Of a stretch of 55,828 nucleotides of DNA, positions 16,660-24,787 are shown one piece after another (the stretch's first letter is position 1; every line of letters starts with the position of its first letter). A program made the position numbers and the translations under genes. The notes beneath the pieces are model-generated. The model had not been told where the DNA came from, ran no database searches, and saw nothing but the letters and a program-made list of their open reading frames with translations. The stretch comes from Bacteroidaceae bacterium (lineage in GTDB: Bacteria > Bacteroidota > Bacteroidia > Bacteroidales > Bacteroidaceae), in contig JAFSNB010000020.1 in assembly GCA_017447625.1 (NCBI GenBank), forward strand, positions 1 to 55,828, read 5' to 3'.

Positions 16660-16686
16660 TTGAATTATGAATTATGAATTCTCAAT
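16660..16686. repeat. AATTCATAATTC-type repeat forming the ilvD stop region
   Basis: ATTGAATTATGAATTATGAA and following bases belong to the AATTCATAATTC family. The last two IlvD residues (Asn-Ser) and its TAA are encoded here (AAT TCA TAA), exactly as at the end of rhaB. Confidence 0.65.
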
Positions 16687-18510
16687 TACCCTAACTCCTC
16701 CCTTGTCGGCGCTGGTTACGCTTTGGGCGTAGGCGCGGAGGGCTTTGGAGACGGTACGCTGGCGCTGCAGGGGACGCATCGGGCGGGCTGCTAGCTCAGC
16801 TTCGGTGAGGCGCACGTTGATGGAACGGTTGGGGATGTCGATGTCTATGATGTCGCCGTCGAGGATTTTGCCGATGTTACCGCCACTGGCTGCCTCGGGG
16901 GATATGTGGCCAATGGAGAGGCCGCTGGTGCCGCCGCTGAAGCGTCCGTCGGTGATGAGGGCGCACTCCTTACCCATGTGCATCGATTTGATATACGAGG
17001 TGGGGTAGAGCATTTCCTGCATTCCGGGACCGCCTTTCGGCCCTTCGTGAGTGATGACCACCACGTCGCCTTTCTTCACCCGTCCGCCGAGGATGCCCTC
17101 GCAGGCCTCCTCCTGACTGTCGAATACCACGGCCGGGCCTGAGAACTTCCAGATGCTCTCATCAACGCCTGCGGTCTTCACCACGCAGCCGTCCTGGGCT
17201 ATGTTGCCGAAGAGGACTGCCATGCCGCCATCTTTAGTGTAGGCGTGCTCGATGTCGCGTATGCAGCCGTTTTCGCGGTCGGTGTCGAAACTGTCATAGT
17301 ATGTCTCCTGCACTCCGAGCTGGTTGCAGAAACGGCCGGCAGGGGCAGACAAATAAAGACCCACCCCCAGATCCCTCCCGTCAGGGAGGGGAGAAGGCTG
17401 TGCGCAGGAGTCCTTTTTACTTATAGCATAGTTATTGATGGCCTCTCCTTGTGTCAGCCCGTCCACACGTATTGCGCTCGTGTCGATAAGTCCGCCCTTG
17501 GCCAGCTCGCCCAGCAGGGACAATACGCCGCCGGCACGACCGAACTCCTGAACGCTGTACTTCTGGCCGTTGGGAGCCAGTTTGCAGAGGAACGGAGTCT
17601 TGCGCGAGAGGGCATCGATGTCGCTCATTGTGAAATCGACCTCGGCTTCTTGTGCTATGGCAAGGAGGTGGAGCACGGTGTTCGTGGATGCACCCATGGC
17701 GATGTCCAATGTCATGGCGTTGAGGAAGGCCTGACGGGTGGCTATGCTGCGTGGCAGAACGCTCTCGTCGCCGTCCTCGTAGTAGGCCAGCGCGTTCTTC
17801 ACTATCTGGCGGGCAGCCTGCTGCATCAAGCGGACGCGGTTCACGTGGGTTGCGAGGATTGTGCCGTTGCCGGGCAGCGACATACCGAGGGCCTCTGTGA
17901 GGTTGTTCATGGAATTGGCCGTGAACATACCCGAGCAGCAGCCGCATCCGGGGCAGGCGCGATTCTCCACTTCGGCCAGTTCCTCGTCGGAGACGGTGGG
18001 GTCAGCTCCCTTCACCATGGCGGCGATGAGGTCGAGGTTCTCGCCTTTGTACTTGCCTGCTTCCATAGGTCCGCCGCTGACGAACACGGCAGGGATATTC
18101 AGTCGCATGGCGGCCATCAGCATACCCGGAGTGATCTTGTCGCAGTTGGATATGCATATCATGGCATCTGCCTTGTGTGCATTCACCATATATTCCACGG
18201 AGTCGGCAATGATGTCGCGTGAAGGCAGCGAGTAGAGCATTCCGTCGTGGCCCATGGCTATGCCGTCGTCGATGGCTATGGTGTTGAACTCGGCGGCGTA
18301 ACAGCCGAGACTCTCAATCTCTTTCTTTATGATCTGTCCGGCTTCGTGCAAGTGGGTGTGACCCGGAACAAACTGGGTGAACGAATTAACTATGGCGATG
18401 ATGGGTTTGCCGAATTGCCCCCGTTTCATACCATTTGCCACCCATAGGGCGCGGGCTCCCGCCATGCGGCGGCCTTCGGTGCAGACTGCGCTGCGTAATG
18501 TGTGTTTCAT
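16672..18510 (-). CDS. ilvD: Dihydroxy-acid dehydratase
   Basis: 612 aa from ATG 18510. It dehydrates 2,3-dihydroxy-3-methylbutanoate and the homologous C6 acid in valine and isoleucine synthesis. Iron-sulfur ligands are visible in CDKITPG and [19 protein letters not shown]; the C-terminal swivel domain has [14 protein letters not shown] and [15 protein letters not shown]. Residues about 372-387 ([15 protein letters not shown]) are encoded by an interspersed hairpin repeat and sit just before the conserved SAPAG, where family members have an unrelated, shorter linker. The frame is kept, so the enzyme may still work. It is the last gene of a likely slyD-aroC-cstA-ilvD operon. Confidence 0.95.
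   Translation of the reverse strand: MKHTLRSAVCTEGRRMAGARALWVANGMKRGQFGKPIIAIVNSFTQFVPGHTHLHEAGQIIKKEIESLGCYAAEFNTIAIDDGIAMGHDGMLYSLPSRDIIADSVEYMVNAHKADAMICISNCDKITPGMLMAAMRLNIPAVFVSGGPMEAGKYKGENLDLIAAMVKGADPTVSDEELAEVENRACPGCGCCSGMFTANSMNNLTEALGMSLPGNGTILATHVNRVRLMQQAARQIVKNALAYYEDGDESVLPRSIATRQAFLNAMTLDIAMGASTNTVLHLLAIAQEAEVDFTMSDIDALSRKTPFLCKLAPNGQKYSVQEFGRAGGVLSLLGELAKGGLIDTSAIRVDGLTQGEAINNYAISKKDSCAQPSPLPDGRDLGVGLYLSAPAGRFCNQLGVQETYYDSFDTDRENGCIRDIEHAYTKDGGMAVLFGNIAQDGCVVKTAGVDESIWKFSGPAVVFDSQEEACEGILGGRVKKGDVVVITHEGPKGGPGMQEMLYPTSYIKSMHMGKECALITDGRFSGGTSGLSIGHISPEAASGGNIGKILDGDIIDIDIPNRSINVRLTEAELAARPMRPLQRQRTVSKALRAYAQSVTSADKGGVRVIENS
17357..17393. repeat. CCCTCCC-loop-GGGAGGG hairpin repeat inside ilvD
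   Basis: AGACCCACCCCCAGATCCCT leads into a hairpin CCCTCCC-GTCA-GGGAGGG. The same AGACCCACCCCC lead and hairpin occur at 30329, 52707 and, inverted, at 52860 and 54380. Here it lies in frame within a coding region. Confidence 0.8.
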
Positions 18511-18514
18511 ATAG

Positions 18515-18542
18515 TTCAATGGTCAATGGTCAATGTTCAATG
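18515..18542. repeat. ATTGACC heptamer repeat at the cstA-ilvD junction
   Basis: On the minus strand ATTGAAC/ATTGACC units run back to back. The last residues of CstA (Ile-Glu-His) and its TGA lie inside them, and the ilvD ATG follows 5 bp later. The same heptamers occur inside rfbB (37314) and xylB (52056). Confidence 0.75.
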
Positions 18543-20017
18543 GAAGAAAACCCCTTCCTGACCTTGTAAAGAAAGCAGATGCCGAGGATAACGGCCAGAA
18601 CGAATCCGGCACAGATGCTGGGTGTTACGGGCAGGCTGAAGCCCTCGGGGGCTGCCAGAATGTAGCTGGTGCAGACCACCGTCATGAAGAGGGCGGGGAG
18701 GAAGGCTATCCAATAGATTCTTTTATTCCTCAGAAGCCAGACGGCGGCTGTCCAGAGGAAACAGGTGGCAAGGGTCTGGTTGAACCAAGCGAAGTAGCGC
18801 CAGAGGATGTCGAAATCGACAAATACCAGAGCTGCAGAAACTGCGAAGAGGGGCAGGGCAAGGAGCAGACGGCTCCCTACCTTCTTCTGTTTCATCTTCA
18901 GGAAATCGGCCACGATGAGGCGGGCTGAGCGGAACGCTGTGTCACCGCTGGTGATGGGGGCTGCCACAACTCCGAGGACGGCAAGGATAGCCCCGATGCG
19001 GCCCATCCAAGTCTGGCAAATCATATTAACGAGGATGGACGGATTAGTCTTTCCGCCGGATGTCATCAGGGCGGCGAGCCCCTCGTATGCCTCGCTGTGT
19101 CCGGCTGTTTCGCTGCCTACAGAAGCGGCCGCGAACTTGATGGCTGCGCCGGCCCAGATCATAGCCACGATGCCCTCGGTAATCATAGCTCCGTAGAAGA
19201 CGAGACGGCCCCGGCGTTCATTCTCCAGACAGCGGGACATCAGCGGCGACTGTGTGGCGTGGAAACCGCTTATGGCTCCGCAGGCGATGGTGATGCAAAG
19301 GAAGGGGAATATGGGCAGACCCTTAGGATGATGCGAGATAAACGGAGCGTCGGTTATCTCGGGCAGCCAGCCGTCGCGTGTCACGATGCCGAGTCCAACG
19401 CCAAGAGCCATTATCAGCAGGGCCGCTCCGAAAATGGGATAGAGGCGCCCGATGAGGGTGTCGATGGGAAGCAGGGTGGCCAGTATGCAATAGAAGAATA
19501 CAAGCCCAATCCAAATCCAACGCCACATGGAGAGATCCATGTTCCAAGCGCCGTCGGTCATGGTAGCCAGAAGGCCTGCAGAGGTTGTCACGAACACCGT
19601 TCCAACCAGAACAAGCAGGATTATGGACAGCACTCGCATAGCCTGACGGGCTACTGTTCCAAGCTCGTTTCCAACCATCTCGGGAAGTGAGGCGCCGTCG
19701 TTGCGCAACGATATCATGCCACAGAGGTAGTCGTGGACTGCCCCCATGAAGATGCAGCCGAAGACAATCCAGAGGTAGGCGGCCGGGCCGAACAGTATTC
19801 CCATGATGGCACCGAAGATTGGCCCGGTTCCGGCGATGTTAAGGAACTGGATGAGATAAACGCGCCACGTAGGCATCGGGATGTAATCCACTCCGTCTGA
19901 AAGGCGGTAGGAGGGAGTGGTGCGATTGGATTCTGCACCGAAGATGCGCTCAACGACTGAACCGTAGAGCAGATAGCCCGCAATGAGCGCAATAATACAA
20001 ATAATAAAAGTTGTCAT
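18530..20017 (-). CDS. cstA: Carbon starvation protein CstA-like transporter (peptide or pyruvate uptake)
   Basis: 495 aa, polytopic with about 13-14 membrane segments. Family motifs include FLNIAGTGPIFGAIMGILFG, then FGCIFMGAVHDYLCGMISLR and GAISGFHATQSPLMSRCLEN. CstA proteins import peptides or pyruvate during carbon limitation; this is the short form common in Bacteroidetes, lacking much of the C-terminal extension of the E. coli protein. Its ATG directly follows the aroC stop with no gap, so it must be read from the aroC message. Its last residues SSIEH and stop are coded by repeat DNA. Confidence 0.9.
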   Translation of the reverse strand: MTTFIICIIALIAGYLLYGSVVERIFGAESNRTTPSYRLSDGVDYIPMPTWRVYLIQFLNIAGTGPIFGAIMGILFGPAAYLWIVFGCIFMGAVHDYLCGMISLRNDGASLPEMVGNELGTVARQAMRVLSIILLVLVGTVFVTTSAGLLATMTDGAWNMDLSMWRWIWIGLVFFYCILATLLPIDTLIGRLYPIFGAALLIMALGVGLGIVTRDGWLPEITDAPFISHHPKGLPIFPFLCITIACGAISGFHATQSPLMSRCLENERRGRLVFYGAMITEGIVAMIWAGAAIKFAAASVGSETAGHSEAYEGLAALMTSGGKTNPSILVNMICQTWMGRIGAILAVLGVVAAPITSGDTAFRSARLIVADFLKMKQKKVGSRLLLALPLFAVSAALVFVDFDILWRYFAWFNQTLATCFLWTAAVWLLRNKRIYWIAFLPALFMTVVCTSYILAAPEGFSLPVTPSICAGFVLAVILGICFLYKVRKGFSSIEH

Positions 20018-20055
20018 TTATAATTTACTATTTGACGATTTACAATTTACGATTT
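20018..20055. repeat. AATTTAC/GATTTAC-type repeat forming the aroC tail
   Basis: The plus strand reads TTATAATTTACTATTTGACG followed by ATTTACAATTTACGATTT, a degenerate 9-10-bp repeat. It encodes the terminal residues [12 protein letters not shown] and the stop of AroC, which do not look like a conserved part of the enzyme. Confidence 0.6.
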
Positions 20056-21130
20056 GGGCTGCGCAGAGCCAGGCATCAAGGATGGTGATGGCGGCCATAG
20101 CTTCAACGATAGGTACGGCACGAGGCAGGACACAGGGGTCGTGGCGGCCACGCGGGTTGATCGTCACAGCTCTGCCGTGAATGTCAACGGTCTCTTGTGG
20201 ACGAAGCAATGTTGCCACGGGCTTGAACGCCACGCGGAAGGGAATCGGCGCGCCGTTGCTTATCCCGCCCTGAATGCCGCCAGAGTGATTGGAACAAAAT
20301 TCAAGGCCCCTCTCTGACTCCCCCCGTGGGGGGGAGGATGGCCTGTCGTTTACCTCGCTGCCACGTTTTTCAGTCATAGCAAATCCGTCGCCGTACTCAA
20401 ATCCCTTGACGGCGTTGATACTTAGCATAGCTGAACCGAGTTGGGCATGGAGTTTGCCAAAGACAGGTTCACCGAGACCTGCGGGGCAGCCCTCGATGAC
20501 TCCGGCTATGACTCCGCCAATAGTGTCGCCGTCGGCCTTCACCTCCATGATGAGCTCTTCCATGCGGCGTGCTGCATCGGGGGCGGGGCAGCGCACATCG
20601 TTGGTCTCAATGAGAGTGAGGTCGAGGCGCGTCCAGTCGCGTTCGCAGGCGATGTTTCCGACCTGCTGGGTCCAGGCTGTTATGCGTATGCCTATCTTAC
20701 GAAGTACGAGTTTGGCCAACGCTCCCGCAACAACGCGGGCTATGGTCTCGCGTGCCGATGAACGTCCGCCTCCGCGATGGTCGCGGATGCCGTACTTCAT
20801 GAAATAAGTGTAGTCGGCGTGGGAAGGGCGGAAGACATCGCGCAAGTCATCATAGTCCGTAGAGTGCTGGTTTTCGTTACGAACGATGAATCCGATTGGT
20901 GTACCTGTGCTTTTCCCCTCGAATATACCAGAGAGGAACTCCACCTGGTCGCTCTCCTTGCGGGCGGTGGTGAGCCGACTCTGCCCGGGTTTGCGGCGTG
21001 CAAGCTCGGACTGAATGAAATCCACGTCTATGTCAATGCCAGGCGGCATACCGTCAACAACGCCTCCGATGGCGGCTCCGTGGCTCTCGCCGAAGGAGGT
21101 GAGACGGAAGAGAGTTCCGAAAGTATTCAT
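20018..21130 (-). CDS. aroC: Chorismate synthase
   Basis: 370 aa. It converts 5-enolpyruvylshikimate-3-phosphate to chorismate with reduced FMN. Signatures: [15 protein letters not shown] near the N-terminus, [29 protein letters not shown], and [12 protein letters not shown]. Residues about 265-277 ([13 protein letters not shown]) are encoded by a CTCCCCCC-type repeat and lie between RGSEVND and the [10 protein letters not shown] motif, in the flexible flavin-site loop; the frame is kept. The C-terminal 12 residues come from another repeat. It lies 30 bp after slyD and abuts cstA. Confidence 0.95.
   Translation of the reverse strand: MNTFGTLFRLTSFGESHGAAIGGVVDGMPPGIDIDVDFIQSELARRKPGQSRLTTARKESDQVEFLSGIFEGKSTGTPIGFIVRNENQHSTDYDDLRDVFRPSHADYTYFMKYGIRDHRGGGRSSARETIARVVAGALAKLVLRKIGIRITAWTQQVGNIACERDWTRLDLTLIETNDVRCPAPDAARRMEELIMEVKADGDTIGGVIAGVIEGCPAGLGEPVFGKLHAQLGSAMLSINAVKGFEYGDGFAMTEKRGSEVNDRPSSPPRGESERGLEFCSNHSGGIQGGISNGAPIPFRVAFKPVATLLRPQETVDIHGRAVTINPRGRHDPCVLPRAVPIVEAMAAITILDAWLCAAQIVNCKSSNSKL
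20304..20337. repeat. CTCCCCCC-ACGGGGGG repeat inside aroC
   Basis: The minus strand reads CTCCCCCCCACGGGGGGAG, then TCAGAGAGGGGCC. The plus strand at 54846-54876 reads the same CTCCCCCCCACGGGGGGAG, then CTGGAGAGGGGCT. This is a second hairpin-forming repeat family, here in frame in a gene. Confidence 0.75.
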
Positions 21131-21160
21131 CCAATGAATAATGTTTTGGGTTTATTGGGC

Positions 21161-21718
21161 TTAACAGCCGCATTTGCCACCACCACAGCCGCCTCCGCAA
21201 CCGCTCTCGCAGTTGCCGTCACAGCTGCCGCAGCCACAACTGGCCTCGCGCAGAGCTTCTCTGATTTCTTCAGGAGTGGCTTCGCGGTTTTCCAGAACGC
21301 GACCGATGAAACGGAGCTCCTTGCCAGCGAGCGGGTTGTTCAGGTCAACGGTAACGGTGGTGGGCGTTATCTGGGCGACTGTTCCGGGGAAGTGCTGCCC
21401 CTCTTCGTTCATCAGAGGCACAACGGCTCCCTCGTAGATGTGCTTGTCATCGAATTTACCGTCGATCTCGAAGGCCGAGCGCGGCAGTTCCTGTACGAGC
21501 TCTTGCAGGTGAGGACCGTAGGCTTCATCAACAGAGAGTGTGAAGTCAAACGAATGTCCTTTTTCCACAGGAACGATATGCGCCTCGAAAGAGTCGAGCG
21601 TAAGCCCCAGTTCGGAGATAAACATAAAAGGGTGCTGGTCGGTGGCTTCCTCGACCATTTCGCCCTCTGATGCCCAGTCGGTATAGAGGCGATATGCCAC
21701 AGTGATGTATTTATTCAT
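21161..21718 (-). CDS. slyD: FKBP-type peptidyl-prolyl isomerase, SlyD-like
   Basis: 185 aa from ATG 21718 (MNKYITVAYRLYT); upstream in-frame codons belong to the leader. FKBP/insert-in-flap architecture: FMFISELGLTLDSFEAHI, DFTLSVDEAYGPH, NNPLAGKELRFIGRVL. The C-terminus is a Gly/Cys-rich tail (CGCGSCDGNCESGCGG and onward, ten cysteines), like the metal-binding tail of SlyD, which uses histidines as well; here only cysteines are seen. Proline isomerase and chaperone activity with nickel or zinc binding is the family role. It heads the slyD-aroC-cstA-ilvD group. Confidence 0.88.
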   Translation of the reverse strand: MNKYITVAYRLYTDWASEGEMVEEATDQHPFMFISELGLTLDSFEAHIVPVEKGHSFDFTLSVDEAYGPHLQELVQELPRSAFEIDGKFDDKHIYEGAVVPLMNEEGQHFPGTVAQITPTTVTVDLNNPLAGKELRFIGRVLENREATPEEIREALREASCGCGSCDGNCESGCGGGCGGGKCGC

Positions 21719-21748
21719 ATTGATAATATAAGATTCGTTTTGCGGCTG

Positions 21749-21756
21749 CAAAGGTA
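21749..21756 (-). promoter_or_regulatory. Bacteroidetes -7 promoter element of slyD
   Basis: The minus strand reads GCCTACCTTTGCAGCC (TACCTTTG), 31 bp upstream of the slyD ATG. Probably the main promoter for the four-gene group. Confidence 0.7.
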
Positions 21757-21782
21757 GGCAAAAATATTGGTAAAGTGGCGTT

Positions 21783-24698
21783 TTATTGCAAAGAATCTTG
21801 CAGGCGTCGGGTCGCTTTCTCTATCATGTCCATTGTTCCGCTGCCGTCGCTGACGTATTTCACCACCATTTCAGCATATTCGATGGCCTCGTTCAGAGCC
21901 TTGGTCTGAGGTGTGGATTTGGCGCGGGCCTTTTCCAGGAGCTGGAGCAGAGCGTCCATGTCCTCCAGCTCAGGCAGATTGCCCGGACGCATGGTGTTGA
22001 TGGCGGCGTTCAGCTCGGCTGCCGCGTGGTTTATGGCTTCCTGGTCGGCGCTGGTATCGGGGTTGTCGAGAGTGCGCTGGGCGTTGGAGAGCTGCTGCAT
22101 CATGCGCCCGAATCCGTGCTTGGCCCATGGCGCATACTCCGGCACCTTCACGGTCATATCGTTCCATCTGGCCTGTGCGTCGCGTCGGCTCTTGGCTTCA
22201 GTCATAAGCTCGCGCAGAGTGGATATATCCACACCATCGGGAGTGTCGGCTTCCACGGCCATAGGCGTTCCGGGCAGGCGGAGACGGAAATAGTGGGTTA
22301 CGCCGCGGTCTGCTTCGTAGTCGGGGACAAATTCTCCATTGAACATTGACAAGTATTCGGCTTCGCTCAGCAATCCGCGACCGTCGGACAGATCCACGGT
22401 GGCATCCTGCCAGCTCTTAATCCCTCTGGCAGCCATAACGAGTGGGCCGCGCATGAAGGCTCCGAGCCAAAGCGGTTCAAACGGGGTGCGGGTCTCGTTC
22501 TTGCCGGTGGCTGCAATCTCCATCTTGTCAGGTCCGAAGTCGATGTGTGGGGTGAACGGCATTTCCACCTCAACGCGGTCGCCTTTCTTCCATTGACGCT
22601 CGGAGATGGTGATATAGGTACCGGGGCGGCAGTTGCGTGTCACCTCCTCGCCGTTCAGTTTCACAGAGAATCCCTCTGTAGCCCAGTAGGGTACACGCAG
22701 TTTCATTGCGAAGCGGGCTTTCCCCTTGTCTATGGTGATGGTCGTGTGTTTGGCAGGCCACTCACATTCTTGTCTGATAGTGACTCGTTTGGCGTCCCAC
22801 TCAGCTATAGTCGGCAGATACAAGCCCACCCAGATGGTGTTCTTGGACACGAAATAGGCGGCCTCCTGATATTTCACGTGATTCTCTGCGCCCGTGCCGC
22901 CACAACAGGTGCTCTGCGGGGTCTCGTTACCCCATGGCTTGGAGGCGTTGAGGCCCACGGCATACTGATAGACTGTGGCATATCGATGCGGATTCACAGA
23001 ACCGACAATCTGGTTGTAAAGCACGCGCTCGTAATAGTCCATGTAAGCGGCTTTGTCGGGATTGAAGGAATTCAGGTCTTTGGTCAGTTTGGCCAGATTG
23101 TATGCGCAGCAGGTCTCGTTGATCGTGGGTTCCGGATATAGGTTGCGGCGCCCGTCGCCAGTGACGTTTGTGCACATGGAGAGCATCTGCGAGTAAGGCT
23201 GGCGGAACATCTCGCCGTTGCCCACTCCGCCCATAGCGTAGCGGTAACGTCCCTGAATCATGTTCCAGAAGTTCTCTGCCAGATTGTAATAATAAGGATT
23301 CCCGTTTATGCGATACGACCGCAGCGCGCCTGTCACCATCGGGATATGCTGGTTGGCGTGGCGGGTGCGGATGGCATCAATGTTGCGGGCGAGCGGGTCG
23401 AAGAAGGCGGGGCTGTCAAAGCAGTTGGCGGCCTCCAGCAGTTGTGCTTTCTCCTCCTTGTCCGATACCATCTCCGCGAGTCGTGACAGACTCTCTTCCA
23501 TACCTCCAACCTCGCCGGCGATGTACATGTTCCACATCTCGTAGCGGTTGCCCGGGCGCTCGCGGCGTTCGGCCTGCGTGCCGTCGTTCTTGACGAATGT
23601 GCGGTAGTGCATTCGGTTCCACACCCAAAGCCCCATGTCTTTGGCTATGAGCAGGGCTTTGCGGGCGATAGCTTTGTCATCTACATAGTTGGCGATGTCG
23701 ATGAGTCCTGCCAGCTGCTTGTGTACCGAATAATAAGGTGCCCACACCCATTGCTCGTTGTTGTAGGCGCGGTACATCTCGATGAGTACACAATGTTGGG
23801 CGGGAATAGCGTTGATGTAACCGTAGCCGTAGTGGGCGTAGTCCTGCTTGTAGCGGTCGAAATCAGCCCATGAGCCTTTCATCTCGCGCAGCTCGGCTTC
23901 CGGCGCAAAGTCGCGGGCCTCCCAATAGCGGCCCAACTCCTTGTTCCAGACAAAGGTGCGCTCCTGACATTCGCGGAGCTGATTGACCATCAGACTGATG
24001 CGTTCCTTGAGCTGCTTACGCTTCGCGGCATCGGGACAGGAGGCATAGGCAAATGCCAGCGCGCTCATGTAATGTCCGGAGCCGTGCCCCTTCAGCTTTG
24101 TGGTGGGCGAATCCCAGCCGTCGGCCTTCGGGTAACCGTCTGTGGGCAGACCGTAGGTGTCGCGATAGTTGTATAGCTGCTGCTTTACGTCCAGCGCGAT
24201 CAGGTTGTCTATGTCGAGGTCGCGGTTGTGTGTCAGACGGTTATCGCCAATGAGCCTCACCTTGTTCAGAGGCAGGGGTTCGGCAACGACCGCTGGGGAC
24301 ACGGTGGTAGTCGGAGTTCCGAGGGTAGAGATAATCTTGGTGGGGGGGACGACGGTGGTGGCAGCCACCACGTTTACATGGGCTGTAACGGGAAAGCCGG
24401 CAGTTGTTGTGTTGTCACCGATGATGTAACCGCGCACCTCGTAGGCCGTCCCCACAGGGTTCTGGGCGGGGTCGGCCTGCTTCTGTTCCACACTCAGACT
24501 GGAGTTCGTCCACTTGACCTGACGGTATTCTGCCCGTCCGTCGCTATATTTCACCCACAGACGATAGGGCAGACGAGGTGCTGTCCCTACTGGACATTGC
24601 ACTTTAACAGGCTCAATGGCCGAGATGGTGGATTGTGCCATCAGGGCCATTGAACTAAGAAGCAGTAATAATGTGGGTATAACCCTTGTTTTTGTCAT
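21783..24698 (-). CDS. GH127 family beta-L-arabinofuranosidase-like protein, secreted
   Basis: 971 aa from ATG 24698 (MTKTRVIPTLLLLLSSMALM then AQ), a clear signal peptide; an upstream in-frame start lies in repeat DNA. A short Ig-like N-terminal part (to about 150) precedes the DUF1680/GH127 barrel (about 150-800). Catalytic zinc-thiolate residues known from the family are present: INETCCAYN (Glu and Cys) and STCCGGTGAENH (the Cys pair). A helical C-terminal extension (about 830-971) is added. Expected to cut beta-L-arabinofuranosides from plant glycans in the periplasm. It follows the NagB-like gene, separated only by repeats. Confidence 0.88.
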   Translation of the reverse strand: MTKTRVIPTLLLLLSSMALMAQSTISAIEPVKVQCPVGTAPRLPYRLWVKYSDGRAEYRQVKWTNSSLSVEQKQADPAQNPVGTAYEVRGYIIGDNTTTAGFPVTAHVNVVAATTVVPPTKIISTLGTPTTTVSPAVVAEPLPLNKVRLIGDNRLTHNRDLDIDNLIALDVKQQLYNYRDTYGLPTDGYPKADGWDSPTTKLKGHGSGHYMSALAFAYASCPDAAKRKQLKERISLMVNQLRECQERTFVWNKELGRYWEARDFAPEAELREMKGSWADFDRYKQDYAHYGYGYINAIPAQHCVLIEMYRAYNNEQWVWAPYYSVHKQLAGLIDIANYVDDKAIARKALLIAKDMGLWVWNRMHYRTFVKNDGTQAERRERPGNRYEMWNMYIAGEVGGMEESLSRLAEMVSDKEEKAQLLEAANCFDSPAFFDPLARNIDAIRTRHANQHIPMVTGALRSYRINGNPYYYNLAENFWNMIQGRYRYAMGGVGNGEMFRQPYSQMLSMCTNVTGDGRRNLYPEPTINETCCAYNLAKLTKDLNSFNPDKAAYMDYYERVLYNQIVGSVNPHRYATVYQYAVGLNASKPWGNETPQSTCCGGTGAENHVKYQEAAYFVSKNTIWVGLYLPTIAEWDAKRVTIRQECEWPAKHTTITIDKGKARFAMKLRVPYWATEGFSVKLNGEEVTRNCRPGTYITISERQWKKGDRVEVEMPFTPHIDFGPDKMEIAATGKNETRTPFEPLWLGAFMRGPLVMAARGIKSWQDATVDLSDGRGLLSEAEYLSMFNGEFVPDYEADRGVTHYFRLRLPGTPMAVEADTPDGVDISTLRELMTEAKSRRDAQARWNDMTVKVPEYAPWAKHGFGRMMQQLSNAQRTLDNPDTSADQEAINHAAAELNAAINTMRPGNLPELEDMDALLQLLEKARAKSTPQTKALNEAIEYAEMVVKYVSDGSGTMDMIEKATRRLQDSLQ

Positions 24699-24712
24699 TA
24701 TAATCAGATTGT

Positions 24713-24787
24713 CAATTATCAATTACGAAGAATTGTTGAGCGCAGGCTCAAAATAATTATGAATTCTGCATTATGCATTATGAATTA
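24713..24787. repeat. AATTCATAATGCATAATG-type repeat block between two genes
   Basis: The whole gap is composed of AATTATCAATTACGAAGAAT then TGTTGAGCGCAGGCTCAAA and ATTATGAATTCTGCATTATG units. It contains a 6-bp hairpin TTGAGC-GCAG-GCTCAA (24736-24751). No promoter is seen, so GH127 is probably read through from the upstream gene. Confidence 0.65.

Noticed and set aside
17245-18222. 325-codon plus-strand open frame opposite ilvD
   Set aside because: Antisense to a conserved gene and includes the hairpin repeat; no domain or leader features.
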